A stretch of DNA of 35,659 nucleotides, from assembly GCA_020696345.1 (NCBI GenBank), contig JAEHCK010000039.1, positions 1-35,659 of the forward strand. The letters run 5' to 3'. The notes below the pieces were generated by a model. It ran no database searches, was not told the DNA's origin, and was given only the letters and a program-made list of their open reading frames with translations. Every line of letters begins with the position of its first letter. Position 1 is the stretch's first letter. Below are positions 1-8,555 of the stretch, one piece after another. The DNA comes from Thermoplasmata archaeon. Lineage in GTDB: Archaea; Thermoplasmatota; Penumbrarchaeia; JAEHCK01. The translations under genes were made by a program, and so were the position numbers.

Positions 1-107
1 ATCCCCCCATTCTTCCCATTCTCCCACTCTTTCAATTCCCCACTCTTCCCATCCCCCCACTCTTCCCATTCTCCCACTCTTTCAATTCCCCACTCTTCCC
101 ATCCCCC
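1..107. repeat. 50-bp tandem repeat, pure pyrimidine-rich strand without G
   Basis: Positions 1-50 and 51-100 are the same 50-bp unit with one visible difference (t/c at unit position 10), and a third copy begins at 101 before the pattern breaks. The plus strand has no G across the tract; it is C/T-rich with scattered A. The array may continue to the left of the window. No coding role is apparent. Confidence 0.9.
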
Positions 108-181
108 CTCAACAAATGTTTTTCAACAACAATTCATAGTAATGGTCTCCCTTCCCCAAATGATTCTGTTTATTAAATGAC

Positions 182-212
182 CGTAGTGGTCTGCCGAACG
201 TAGTGGTCTGCC
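182..212. repeat. Two direct copies of a 14-bp motif, 17-bp period
   Basis: CGTAGTGGTCTGCC occurs at 182-195 and 199-212, separated by GAA. A looser relative (TAGTAATGGTCTCCC) lies near 138-152. The repeats lie just downstream of the minus-strand zinc-finger gene. Function is unknown. Confidence 0.75.
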
Positions 213-243
213 TTTTATTGGTGTTTAAAAGAGACTGTGTATC

Positions 244-381
244 TTATTTCTTTGCACATTTGCTACATAGCCCCAACTGTAGCCAGAAACATGAAGTGCA
301 TGCCTCGCGACCACAATTCACACATCGATATTTTACATATTTAAGGCCACATACTTCGCATCTTTTCATTGTTGAAGTCAT
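244..381 (-). CDS. 45-residue zinc-finger protein
   Basis: Reading the minus strand from ATG at 381 to TAA at 244 gives 45 residues with eight cysteines in four pairs: C8/C11, C20/C23, C28/C31 and C39/C42, plus an aromatic FW after C31. The pattern resembles small treble-clef fingers such as HIT-type zinc fingers and should bind two zinc ions. The stop of carS lies 26 bp upstream on the same strand, so the two are probably co-transcribed. An internal ATG (residue 5) is an alternative start. Eight ordered cysteines in so short a frame are unlikely by chance, but the function (RNA, protein or membrane-associated binding) cannot be told from sequence. Confidence 0.72.
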   Translation of the reverse strand: MTSTMKRCEVCGLKYVKYRCVNCGREACTSCFWLQLGLCSKCAKK

Positions 382-407
382 AGTAATACTACCTTATACT
401 ACCCTCA

Positions 408-992
408 TTACCAAGGTTCTTTCTTCTTACCTAATTTGAAACCGATTAAATTAGTTAGTCGATGTAATATTGGAGTAAGAACAAGAATAAAAACTAACCC
501 GATCACCCTGATGCCATCTAAAAATGTATGATAGAACCACGGTAATTCAAAGATCAATAATAATATGAACACCCCTATTATCAGGTCATAGATGTCCAAG
601 AACCGCATATGTTCCCCACGAGCTTTGCCCAGTCTGCGTTTGATGAAACTGCCCAATATATCACCTAATAACGCACCAACTGGAATTAGGATAGCTATCA
701 AATATGCATTTGGTGCCGGCCCGTAACCCCAATGATGGATTGGATATCGGAAACCCACGCACACGATCTGGCCAAAACCGAATGCAATACCCGCTAATGA
801 ACCGCCTAATAAACCAAACCAAGTCTTACCATCACCGAAGATCGGACGACCATCATGGTATTTACCGCCAAGATCTACCGGTTGGCCATGACCAAAAATT
901 ACCGCTGAAGAGTTTGCAATATAGGCCGGAAATATTATCCATACTGCCTCGGAAATTATGATCAATATTTCGATCAAAGAAATTTCAGCCAC
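408..992 (-). CDS. carS: CDP-archaeol synthase (CarS)
   Basis: This 194-residue integral membrane protein has the CarS (DUF46) signature: a first hydrophobic helix ending in YIANSSAV, then GHGQPVDLGGKYHDGRP and FGDGKTWFG at about residues 34-61, followed by several more hydrophobic segments. CarS transfers CTP onto 2,3-bis-O-geranylgeranylglycerol phosphate to make CDP-archaeol, the activated precursor of archaeal ether phospholipids. The start is GTG at 992; upstream there is only a weak purine run. The length fits the family (roughly 165-195). It precedes the small zinc-finger gene on the same strand and is divergent from the export-family gene at 1129. This enzyme alone marks the window as archaeal. 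Confidence 0.95.
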   Translation of the reverse strand: MAEISLIEILIIISEAVWIIFPAYIANSSAVIFGHGQPVDLGGKYHDGRPIFGDGKTWFGLLGGSLAGIAFGFGQIVCVGFRYPIHHWGYGPAPNAYLIAILIPVGALLGDILGSFIKRRLGKARGEHMRFLDIYDLIIGVFILLLIFELPWFYHTFLDGIRVIGLVFILVLTPILHRLTNLIGFKLGKKKEPW

Positions 993-1128
993 AAAAACCG
1001 AAATGCTGTTGTGGAATTTAAATCTATCAGTTCTTCAACAAATAATATTTAATAATGAGGATGTATCACCATTTTATTAGAGTAAATCACAATCGGAAAT
1101 CGGCCATTTTTGATCAATGGTGATGAAG

Positions 1129-1905
1129 TTGAATAAACCAAAAAAGATCTCCAAAGCAAAACAAAAACATAAACAAATACAAAAAACCGATGCAAAGAAG
1201 ACAAGCTATCAACGTTGGTCGGCAAGAGCTAACCAAATGATGGACGAACGGCTCGAAAAAGAATCACATGGAATGATCATTCTCAAGTTTTTTACCGCAC
1301 CGATAATTGCATCGATTGGCCTATTTTTATTATATCTTATGTTGGATTACCCTGACTTTAAAAGATTAGGTGGATTGATGCTTGCATATTTCTTTCCACC
1401 GCTTGGAAAGGAATCTGTAATACCTGTTGGCATTAGTGCTGGTTTTCACCCGATCATGATCGCTCTCTCCATCGCATTTGTGGATATTTTTGTTGCAATG
1501 TTTCTTCTGTGGAACTATGATCTTGCAAAGGTCGTTCCGATCTTTGGCCCTTGGATGGAAAAATTGGAGAAAATGAGTGCAAAGAAATATGTGGAGAAGC
1601 CGTGGCTGGAAAAACTTGCATTTATTGGTCTGGTTCTATTTGTGATGTTTCCATTTCAGGGTAGTGGCGGTGTAGGAACCAGCATTCTTGGCCGAATAAT
1701 CGGGATGAACAAATATAAGGTATTTTTTGCGATAATTATCGGCGCGGTCGTGGGTTGTTTGTTGATCGCATATTTTTCCGATTTATTTATTTCGATATTT
1801 GCAAACGATCTGGTCCAGGGTTTAATACTTTTGATAATGATCGCAATAGCTCTTGCCGTATACGATATCTTCAAATTTACTAGGAAAAAAAAGTCGAAAA
1901 TTTAA
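1129..1905 (+). CDS. Small multidrug export family membrane protein (COG2426-type)
   Basis: The protein has a basic, Lys-rich cytoplasmic head (about 60 residues), a membrane helix, the family signature ESVIPVGISAG near residues 100-110, then several helices and a glycine-rich FQGSGGVGTSILGR loop. This matches the 'putative small multi-drug export' family (PF06695); the transport role of that family is weakly supported, so the substrate is unknown. I place the start at TTG 1129 because a perfect GGTGAT ribosome-binding site at 1119-1124 sits 4 nt upstream; ATG at 1117 and 1123 would overlap that site. The gene converges on the TPR gene, leaving only 17 bp between the stops. Confidence 0.8.
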   Translation: MNKPKKISKAKQKHKQIQKTDAKKTSYQRWSARANQMMDERLEKESHGMIILKFFTAPIIASIGLFLLYLMLDYPDFKRLGGLMLAYFFPPLGKESVIPVGISAGFHPIMIALSIAFVDIFVAMFLLWNYDLAKVVPIFGPWMEKLEKMSAKKYVEKPWLEKLAFIGLVLFVMFPFQGSGGVGTSILGRIIGMNKYKVFFAIIIGAVVGCLLIAYFSDLFISIFANDLVQGLILLIMIAIALAVYDIFKFTRKKKSKI

Positions 1906-1922
1906 AAATGAATGGCAAAACT

Positions 1923-3854
1923 TCATTTTTTACCCAATCGCATCAAACAATCATTTTTTAGGTTTTCCACATTGGGGAAACTTGGATCTATCTCCAAAAC
2001 CTTTTCAAAGAATTTTACGGCCTTTGGATAATCTTTGTTAATATATGCATTGAACCCGAGCGCCTCGAATTCTGCAGCCGTTTTCGGTCCGGCCACCTCC
2101 TCCTCCCCTGCACCACCGGGTCCTCCATCGGGTTCAGGTTCAGCAGCAGGTTTTGGCTGCGCATTGGTAGGAGGGGGGGTAGGAGTTGATAGTGGTGGTG
2201 TGGCACTCTCTTTCGGACTACCTACGCTTACGGTGGGTTGCTGTTGTGGTACTTGGCTAATTCCTGGTGGTACCTCACCCTCCTCGGGTTTTCGAAAGAC
2301 CGTCTTTTTTATTTTCTTTTTCTTTCTCTTTACATCAGTCGGCGCTGTTGTGCCTTCTGGTGCATCCACACCGGATTTAGTAGGTGGACCCGCACTTTGT
2401 TGTTGTATTGAAGTCGGTGTCGTGGGTGTTACCGGTCCATGAGGAGTTGATGTTGTTGATGTTGTTGATGGTGATGGTGCTGGTGGTCCCGTGGCTGGGG
2501 CAGGCGCAGGCGCTGTTGTAGGTGCGGGGCCGGTTGGTATTCCTAATCCCTCAGCCATTTTGGTTTCGATCTTCTTCAGAAAGAATTGAACTTCCTTATT
2601 ATTTGGATCAAACTCTAAGGTTTGTGTGAAAAACTGCAAGGCAGAATTATAATCGTTTTGTTTTATCGCAGTTTTACCTTTTTCAATTAAAGTAGTAAAT
2701 TTATTTTTATCGGTTTTTGCCTTTTCGCCTAGGGGAGCTGCAGCTGTTTCTTGTATTGGTTGGGGTTTTTGTTGATCTATTTCCAGTTCATTGATCTCTT
2801 GTATTATTTGCGGTAATAGGTCCGGATCATTCGTTTTTGCGAAGATATTGTTTTTTCGTTGGGTCAAGGTCTGGATGCCAGTAGTGTTGATCTTCTCCAA
2901 ACGCACCCGCTGTTCGTTTAAATTTTCTATATCGTCTAAAAACTCAGAGAATGCTTTCCACGCATTTTTGGGGTTCTGTTCTATTATCATCTCTAATCGT
3001 GAAACATTATAACCTTCAGTTCGCAGGTCATTCAACTCGTTCATAAGTTCATTTTTATCATGTTCAGATAATCCTTCCTGTCCAGCTCCAGCGTGACCAC
3101 CTGTTGGCCCTGGCCCACCCGGTTGCGCGGCGGGGTCCTGTGGTGTAGTAGGTGTTGTTGGCACATTATCTACACCTACTCCTGGTTTAATTTGTGGTGT
3201 ATTTGTACGGTTGTCTATACCTGTACCTTCAACTACATTAACTGTACCCATTTGAACTTGAGCCACTTGCGGATTCGTCTCGGCCTGTTGGTTGTAAACG
3301 ATGGTGGCTCCAGGTGGAAGCTGGGTATACCCAGGAGCCGACACATATCCTTGGTGCATAGTTGAGGGGGGTATTTTCTTTTTACCAACACGATCCATTA
3401 TGTTTGCCAGTTCAGATTTAATTTTCTCCTGTTCATCTAACCATTTTTTTCTTCTTAAGGAAAACTCGGAAAGTTTGACATCTTTCTTAGTTTCCTGCTC
3501 AGGCTCTTTGGCGTTATTTTCTTCACCTTTCGTTTTTTTTCCGTTGGTTTGTGTTTTCTCCTTTTCGGGTACGCTCTCTTCTTCAACGGTTTCTTCAACG
3601 GTTTCTTCAACGGTTTCTTCAACGGTTTCTTCAACGGTTTCTTCAACTGCTTCTTTAACTGTTTCTTCTACCTTGACCTCAACCTCAGATGTGCTTTCTT
3701 CTACTTCGTTGCCCGTGCCTGTACCCGTGGGTGCAGGTGCTTCCGGTTTTGCTTCTGTGATAACCTTGTCATTTGTATCTACAGCCTTTCCACATTTGGT
3801 GCATTTATCTGCATCGTCAAATAATAAGGTTCCGCATTCGGAGCAAGTCTTCAT
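1923..3854 (-). CDS. Zinc-ribbon, coiled-coil and TPR protein with low-complexity linkers
   Basis: The 643-residue protein starts with a zinc ribbon (C4, C7, C18, C21). A Glu-rich stretch made of EETV repeats follows at about residues 63-92, then a charged coil (128-160), a Pro/Gly/Thr linker, a helical domain at 262-358 (DLRTEGYNVSRLE...), a TPR at 385-435, a second Pro/Thr linker, a basic KKKKIKK patch near 520, and a C-terminal TPR at about 590-640. No membrane segment or enzyme motif is visible. It looks like a scaffold or adaptor. It is upstream of no obvious partner on its 3' side but is preceded, 35 bp away, by the RecA-family ATPase gene on the same strand; the TPR style resembles that of the DUF835 protein two genes upstream. 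Confidence 0.8.
   Translation of the reverse strand: MKTCSECGTLLFDDADKCTKCGKAVDTNDKVITEAKPEAPAPTGTGTGNEVEESTSEVEVKVEETVKEAVEETVEETVEETVEETVEETVEEESVPEKEKTQTNGKKTKGEENNAKEPEQETKKDVKLSEFSLRRKKWLDEQEKIKSELANIMDRVGKKKIPPSTMHQGYVSAPGYTQLPPGATIVYNQQAETNPQVAQVQMGTVNVVEGTGIDNRTNTPQIKPGVGVDNVPTTPTTPQDPAAQPGGPGPTGGHAGAGQEGLSEHDKNELMNELNDLRTEGYNVSRLEMIIEQNPKNAWKAFSEFLDDIENLNEQRVRLEKINTTGIQTLTQRKNNIFAKTNDPDLLPQIIQEINELEIDQQKPQPIQETAAAPLGEKAKTDKNKFTTLIEKGKTAIKQNDYNSALQFFTQTLEFDPNNKEVQFFLKKIETKMAEGLGIPTGPAPTTAPAPAPATGPPAPSPSTTSTTSTPHGPVTPTTPTSIQQQSAGPPTKSGVDAPEGTTAPTDVKRKKKKIKKTVFRKPEEGEVPPGISQVPQQQPTVSVGSPKESATPPLSTPTPPPTNAQPKPAAEPEPDGGPGGAGEEEVAGPKTAAEFEALGFNAYINKDYPKAVKFFEKVLEIDPSFPNVENLKNDCLMRLGKK
3582..3646. 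repeat. 12-bp in-frame tandem repeat encoding EETV
   Basis: The unit TTCAACGGTTTC is repeated about five times almost perfectly inside the zinc-ribbon/TPR gene and encodes EETV on the minus strand. Degenerate flanking units (EEAV, KEAV) suggest an older, longer array. Length variation between strains would stay in frame. Confidence 0.88.
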
Positions 3855-3889
3855 TATTATTCACACTCTATTTTTATCATCTACATTTA

Positions 3890-4576
3890 TTATTCAAATA
3901 ATGGTCCAAGAATGTTTATGCCATTTGAACTTACCTCAAGGGCATGAAGTTCCATACTGTGTTGAACCGCACGCATTTTTTCAATTTGTATATGCCGAAT
4001 AAGTTTTCCTTGTCGTCTTGATAATCCAAGAACTATTATGCCATCACTTAGAAAACCTTCATTTCCCAACAAATGTGATTCGCCTTCTTTTGCACGCTCT
4101 ATTATTATAAATGACATTAAATTAAAATTACGCAACATATTAAAGAAATGATACATCCGTTTACGCATATCTGCTTTATCACCCATCAAGGAATAAAGCG
4201 CACCCAGTGAATCAAAACCAAAACATGTGAACTCATCTTTCCGAGTACTTTTGAAATACGAGATCATTTTCTCGGTAAATTGCAAATAATCGATGGATTC
4301 TTCTTCATCGCCTCTGAAATCGGTGTAGTCTGAAATTTGCAAATTTACACTAGGCACTATACCAAGACTCTCCATATTGTTCAAATGGCTCTCCGTGGTC
4401 TCTTCCAGTGTTGCAAAAAGGCCAAATTCACCGGTATTTTCAACATGTTTTGTTAATAACGAATACGTGAAACTGGATTTTAGAGATCCCGGTACACCCG
4501 AAACTAATATGACCTTGGGAGGTTTTATATCTGCTTTAAATATTTTTTCGAAACCTGAAATTGTATTAAAGAACAT
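3890..4576 (-). CDS. RecA-superfamily ATPase (KaiC/GvpD/RadA-like)
   Basis: The 228-residue protein is a single KaiC-like ATPase domain. The Walker A motif is GVPGSLKS at residues 27-34; the KaiC-type glutamate pair ATLEET is at 55-60 (E58, E59); Walker B is CFGFDSL ending at D122. These residues should bind and hydrolyse ATP. Proteins of this type act in signalling, gas-vesicle regulation (GvpD) or the archaellum (FlaH); there is no archaellum gene nearby. The start is ATG 4576 with GGTG placed 8 nt upstream, the preferred spacing in this window. It sits between the DUF835 protein gene (143 bp upstream) and the zinc-ribbon/TPR gene, all on the minus strand, which suggests a common function. 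Confidence 0.82.
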   Translation of the reverse strand: MFFNTISGFEKIFKADIKPPKVILVSGVPGSLKSSFTYSLLTKHVENTGEFGLFATLEETTESHLNNMESLGIVPSVNLQISDYTDFRGDEEESIDYLQFTEKMISYFKSTRKDEFTCFGFDSLGALYSLMGDKADMRKRMYHFFNMLRNFNLMSFIIIERAKEGESHLLGNEGFLSDGIIVLGLSRRQGKLIRHIQIEKMRAVQHSMELHALEVSSNGINILGPLFE

Positions 4577-4719
4577 TTATTACACCAAATTAGCTTTTAA
4601 AACTTTCCTTAATAAATCCTTTTCGTCAATATTAATTCCTGGGTTTAAATATAGTAATATATATCACTTTTATTATTTTAAGTTATTATAATGATATCGG
4701 TTTAATAATCAAGTGTTCT

Positions 4720-6354
4720 TCATTTTTTCGACCCTGTACCATGGCACCAATGACATTTGCCTGCACCATTGCATGACTTACACGTTCCGGTGCCATTACA
4801 TTTTCCGCATTCATTTCCATTGCTGTCTTTACCCGAACCAAAGCATTCGGCACATTTTCCAGTACCCTTACACCAATAACATTCACCTGTGCCCTCACAG
4901 GATTTGCATGAGTTTTCGGGCTGCTCCTTTGGAATTTCTCCTATATTATCTAATTCCTTGACCTTGTCCTGAACCCGTTTTTCTAAACTTTCTATTCTAT
5001 TAGTCATTTCAGGTTCTGTGGATTGAGTGTCAAATTCCTGGTCAATTTGTTTATCGGTAGATTCTGGTTGTTCAATAGATATTTTTTCAGTGGTCTGTTC
5101 ATTTAATGCCTCTAATTTTGCCTGAACAGAATTTCTGAGGAATTTTATTTCCGTGCAATCCGGGTCGAGGGCCAATCCATGATCATATATTTCCAGTGCA
5201 CGTTCATATTGTTTTTCACGATAAGCATCTTTTCCCTCTTCTACGACCCTTGTAATTTTTTCTTCCAGCTCTTTTTCTTCAGGTGTTTGTTCGGTTGACA
5301 CACCTGCCGGTAAGCTGATCTCACAATTCATATCTACTACTTCGAGTTCGCGCGTGATCAATTTTAGATTTTTCCCCTCAATTACACCTGGACTTATCAT
5401 TATAAGAAAGATCGATTTCGCCTCTGATATCTTATCTCTGAGTATCTGGATAAATTTTAAAACCGAACTGAAATTATTTAGTGATATAAGATATTCCAAG
5501 CCGTCGATCAGAATCAAAGATCTCGGGTTATCTTGTATAAAACTCTCGATCACAAATATCAACGATTCCAGAGTGGGTTGAACGGTATCTTCCTGTGTAC
5601 TGTCGCTGTCTGTTAACCATAACAGTTTACCCGAGCTAATTTGATATTTATCACGTAATTGTGTTGGATGTGTTCGTGAAATGCATAAGGTTTCGATCAC
5701 TTTACTTTTAGCCCGATTCTGTAAATTATAACAAATCTCAGGGTCATCAACTTCAAGTAAGTAACTTACAGAAAAATTTAATGTTTTTTCTTCCTTCTTA
5801 ACCGCCTCGGTGGTTGGTTTTTCACTTTTCTCTGGAAAATGTTCGGGTTGGTTTAAATCCAATATAAGATCGATATTGGCGTTCACGAGTTTACTATCTG
5901 ATGTTTCTATCTGGTTCAGTATTGGCTCAGCATTTTTTACTGGATAATCAAGTTTATCGGCTATCTCCTCCACAGAAACTCCAAATAGTGTAAATCGTTT
6001 GGTTTTGTCTATAAACGACTCTTTTGATTCAATGGGGAAATTTAAATTCTCGATAATTTGCAGAACATTAACTTTGGTCATGATGTTAACGAACGAGTCT
6101 CCAATTATCGCATCGATAATTTGTGTGGGCCCGGCTATCTCATCAATTTCTTTTAGGGTTCGTTCTGCAATACTAATAGCCGAAACATCACCGATCTGCT
6201 CATCTATGAAAAAAAACTTATCTTTTCCACCAAGTGCTTGTACAAAGTCGTCATTATCATCGATAGGAAAATCTGGTTTATTTTCGAATATCACCGATAA
6301 TATTGATTTAATCGTATCAATGTTGAGTGAATAACCATTATTGATAACAATCAC
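4720..6354 (-). CDS. DUF835, TPR and DnaJ-type zinc-finger protein
   Basis: The 544-residue protein has an N-terminal alpha/beta region (1-190) I do not recognise. A DUF835 domain follows at about 195-342 (CISRTHPTQLRDKY, KLLWLTD, LILIDGLEYLI, SLNNFSSVLKFIQ), then a TPR at 365-415 and an acidic coil. The C terminus (483-541) carries six CxxC motifs within CxGxG repeats like the DnaJ zinc domain, but no J domain. DUF835 is an archaeal domain related to ATPase-like folds and found in putative signalling proteins. The frame opens with GTG at 6354, but that codon lies inside the GGTGAT ribosome-binding site; the codon at the usual distance (8 nt from GG) is ATC at 6345. See findings. Confidence 0.8.
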   Translation of the reverse strand: MIVINNGYSLNIDTIKSILSVIFENKPDFPIDDNDDFVQALGGKDKFFFIDEQIGDVSAISIAERTLKEIDEIAGPTQIIDAIIGDSFVNIMTKVNVLQIIENLNFPIESKESFIDKTKRFTLFGVSVEEIADKLDYPVKNAEPILNQIETSDSKLVNANIDLILDLNQPEHFPEKSEKPTTEAVKKEEKTLNFSVSYLLEVDDPEICYNLQNRAKSKVIETLCISRTHPTQLRDKYQISSGKLLWLTDSDSTQEDTVQPTLESLIFVIESFIQDNPRSLILIDGLEYLISLNNFSSVLKFIQILRDKISEAKSIFLIMISPGVIEGKNLKLITRELEVVDMNCEISLPAGVSTEQTPEEKELEEKITRVVEEGKDAYREKQYERALEIYDHGLALDPDCTEIKFLRNSVQAKLEALNEQTTEKISIEQPESTDKQIDQEFDTQSTEPEMTNRIESLEKRVQDKVKELDNIGEIPKEQPENSCKSCEGTGECYWCKGTGKCAECFGSGKDSNGNECGKCNGTGTCKSCNGAGKCHWCHGTGSKK

Positions 6355-6680
6355 CGTTCATATGATTTATAAATTAATCTTATAATTTGAATTAACATAA
6401 ATATTCTTTCTCATAATCAATAAATTAAATTAAGATCTCAAAACTCGGCAGCACATAATTATTCTTAATATTATTTCAATGATCTTGGGCATATTACATA
6501 ACACACAAACAGCATTGAAATTTCTATAATAACTTATATTAATTATCTGAAACTTAATAAATAAAATTATTATTTATAAACGTTTCCAAATACCAATAGA
6601 ACATATCTGTAACAATACCACCTTGGAACAATTTAGTAATAGCCAAAGTGGAACAATTAACTAACAATTCTGCAGTATGG
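6355..6680. other. AT-rich intergenic spacer
   Basis: This 326-bp stretch lies upstream of the DUF835 gene and downstream of the zf-TFIIB gene, both on the minus strand. It is strongly AT-rich and holds no convincing ORF. TATA-like stretches (for example near 6570-6580) could drive the minus-strand gene at 6354. TGGAACAATT occurs twice near 6624-6656; I see nothing else. Confidence 0.6.
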
Positions 6681-7094
6681 TTATTTTTTTGAAAATATGG
6701 TTCTAACTTTATTCAGGAACCCTTCCGACTCTTTTATCTCTATACTATATGGCGCATTTCCTTCAGTTAAAGGCAATTCAGGCATATGTCCTACCAGGTC
6801 GGTTAACTCGCCTGCATCCAACCAGACACCTTCACACTTTTTACAAAAATCGATAGTGGTGCCTTCGATCGTAGAATAATGCATTTTTTCTTGACAATTC
6901 GGGCAGTTGATCTTTTCACCTAATGGCTGGGCGAGATATGCCATCTCTTCAAATGATTTTTTAGTGCCTAGAATCTTGTCCAATTCTGAAGAGTCGAACC
7001 AAATTCCCATACATTTCGCGCAAACATCGATCTCAATTCCACGAACATTGAGTAACTGCATGAAAATGTTACATCTTGGGCATTTTCGTATCAT
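6681..7094 (-). CDS. Double zf-TFIIB zinc-ribbon protein
   Basis: The 137-residue protein consists of two zf-TFIIB-like ribbons (PF13453). Each has CPxC, a short beta hairpin, then CxxCxGxWxDxxEL: the first CPRC and CAKCMGIWFDSSEL (about residues 5-38), the second CPNC and CKKCEGVWLDAGEL (about 63-97). A 40-residue tail follows. The family is widespread and of unknown function; it may bind nucleic acid or another protein. Start ATG 7094 has GTGATGTAG directly upstream with the window's usual spacing. It is divergent from the EndoQ gene across 136 bp. Confidence 0.87.
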   Translation of the reverse strand: MIRKCPRCNIFMQLLNVRGIEIDVCAKCMGIWFDSSELDKILGTKKSFEEMAYLAQPLGEKINCPNCQEKMHYSTIEGTTIDFCKKCEGVWLDAGELTDLVGHMPELPLTEGNAPYSIEIKESEGFLNKVRTIFSKK

Positions 7095-7230
7095 CTACAT
7101 CACTTATCCATGTTGTGTATCATTCTGGTGATATAATTAATTTACCATGATAATTGAAAATTAACTTTGATTTTTCTTTCATTTTAAGCAAAATAATATA
7201 CATTAGCTAAACCATTCAGTCACGATAATT

Positions 7231-8406
7231 ATGCAATTAGTAAATGCGGATTTGCATATACATAGTAAATATTCGATCAGCACTAGTAAATATATGACAT
7301 TTGATACACTATCCCAGGAGGCGCCAAAAAAGGGTATACACCTGGTTGGGACAGGTGACTGCCTTCATCATAAATGGCTTCAAGATATAAAAACTCTGGA
7401 AAAAGTTGACGAAGGAACTTTTGAGCTCAATAACACGCGCTTTATTCCAACGGTTGAGATCCAGGGGGAAAAAAGGGTCCATCACTTGATCATTTTCCCG
7501 AGCCTAAGTGCGGTTGAGCAGTTCAGGGAGCAAATCAAGAGCAAATCAAAGAACCTGGACACAGACGGCAGGCCACATGTGCCAATGACCGGTGAGGAAC
7601 TGGCAGAATTAGCCTTTGATGTTGATGCATTAATCGGGCCATGTCACGCATTTACACCATGGACCGGCATGTATGGGCATTTTGAATCACTCCAAGAGTG
7701 TTACGGGCAATATTCCAAAAAGATCTCGTTTCTTGAACTGGGTTTGAGTGCCGACTCTTCGTATGCTGATAGAATTTCAGAATTGCACGATCTTACATTT
7801 CTATCAAACTCGGACGCGCATTCGCCTTATCCATTACGATTGGGTAGAGAATTCAATCAATTCAAGGTCGAAGATATGACTTTCAAGGAGATAAAAAAGG
7901 CCATATTACGTAACGGCGGTCGAAAATGTATATTGAACGTGGGTTTACCACCGGAGGAAGGAAAATATAACCAGAGTGGCTGCAGTAGATGTTTTAAAAG
8001 GTTCTCATATTCTGCTAGTTTGGAAGCAGATTGGAAATGCAGCTGCGGTGGTAGGATCAAAAAAGGCGTTTCTGACCGTGTTTCAGAGTTGGGTGCCAAT
8101 TACACACCTAAAAAACCTGAACATAGACCGGATTATTTACATATAATTCCCCTCGCCGTGATCATATCAAAAGCAATAAATTGTGTAGGTACAAATACCA
8201 AGAGTGTACAGAAGATCTGGACGACCCTGGTATCCAAATTTCATAACGAGATAGAGGTATTGATAGATACGGAGATCGAGAAGATCACTGAAGTTATGGA
8301 TCCCCGGATCAGCTGGGCAATAGAATGTTTCAGGAATAATAAAATTATTTTACATCCTGGGGGCGGCGGCAGGTATGGCCAGATCGAGCTGCCAAAATTT
8401 GAGTAG
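7231..8406 (+). CDS. Endonuclease Q (PHP-family DNA repair nuclease)
   Basis: The 391-residue protein matches archaeal EndoQ, which nicks DNA 5' to deaminated bases (uracil, hypoxanthine, xanthine) and abasic sites. It has a PHP metal-binding head: DLHIHS at residues 7-12 (H9, H11), the VGTGDCLHH segment, GPCHAF and SNSDAHSPY. Then come a zinc-binding insert (GCSRCFKRF...CSCGG, four cysteines at about 249-272) and a helical tail ending with GGGGRYGQI, a phosphate/metal-binding-like loop. The length is close to the ~400-425 residues of known EndoQ. The start is ATG 7231; its upstream region has only a weak ribosome-binding match. It stands alone, divergent from the zinc-ribbon gene. Confidence 0.88.
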   Translation: MQLVNADLHIHSKYSISTSKYMTFDTLSQEAPKKGIHLVGTGDCLHHKWLQDIKTLEKVDEGTFELNNTRFIPTVEIQGEKRVHHLIIFPSLSAVEQFREQIKSKSKNLDTDGRPHVPMTGEELAELAFDVDALIGPCHAFTPWTGMYGHFESLQECYGQYSKKISFLELGLSADSSYADRISELHDLTFLSNSDAHSPYPLRLGREFNQFKVEDMTFKEIKKAILRNGGRKCILNVGLPPEEGKYNQSGCSRCFKRFSYSASLEADWKCSCGGRIKKGVSDRVSELGANYTPKKPEHRPDYLHIIPLAVIISKAINCVGTNTKSVQKIWTTLVSKFHNEIEVLIDTEIEKITEVMDPRISWAIECFRNNKIILHPGGGGRYGQIELPKFE

Positions 8407-8555
8407 ATATTAATAAAAAGCATTGATGTTTTATTGGTTGGAGGAACTATTGATTCATGAGTGTTGAGATGTTCTATATTTCGATTAATTGTTAGGTATG
8501 AATGGATGCCTTGATTAGGGTGTGAATATGCTATTTAAACCCTTGGCGAAAATCG

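Noticed and set aside
203..439. 78-residue plus-strand ORF over the zinc-finger gene
   Set aside because: It lacks a ribosome-binding site and domain and is opposite the cysteine-rich minus frame, which is far more convincing.
4720..6354. DnaJ chaperone
   Set aside because: The cysteine repeats resemble the DnaJ zinc domain, but there is no J domain with HPD and the rest is DUF835 plus TPR.
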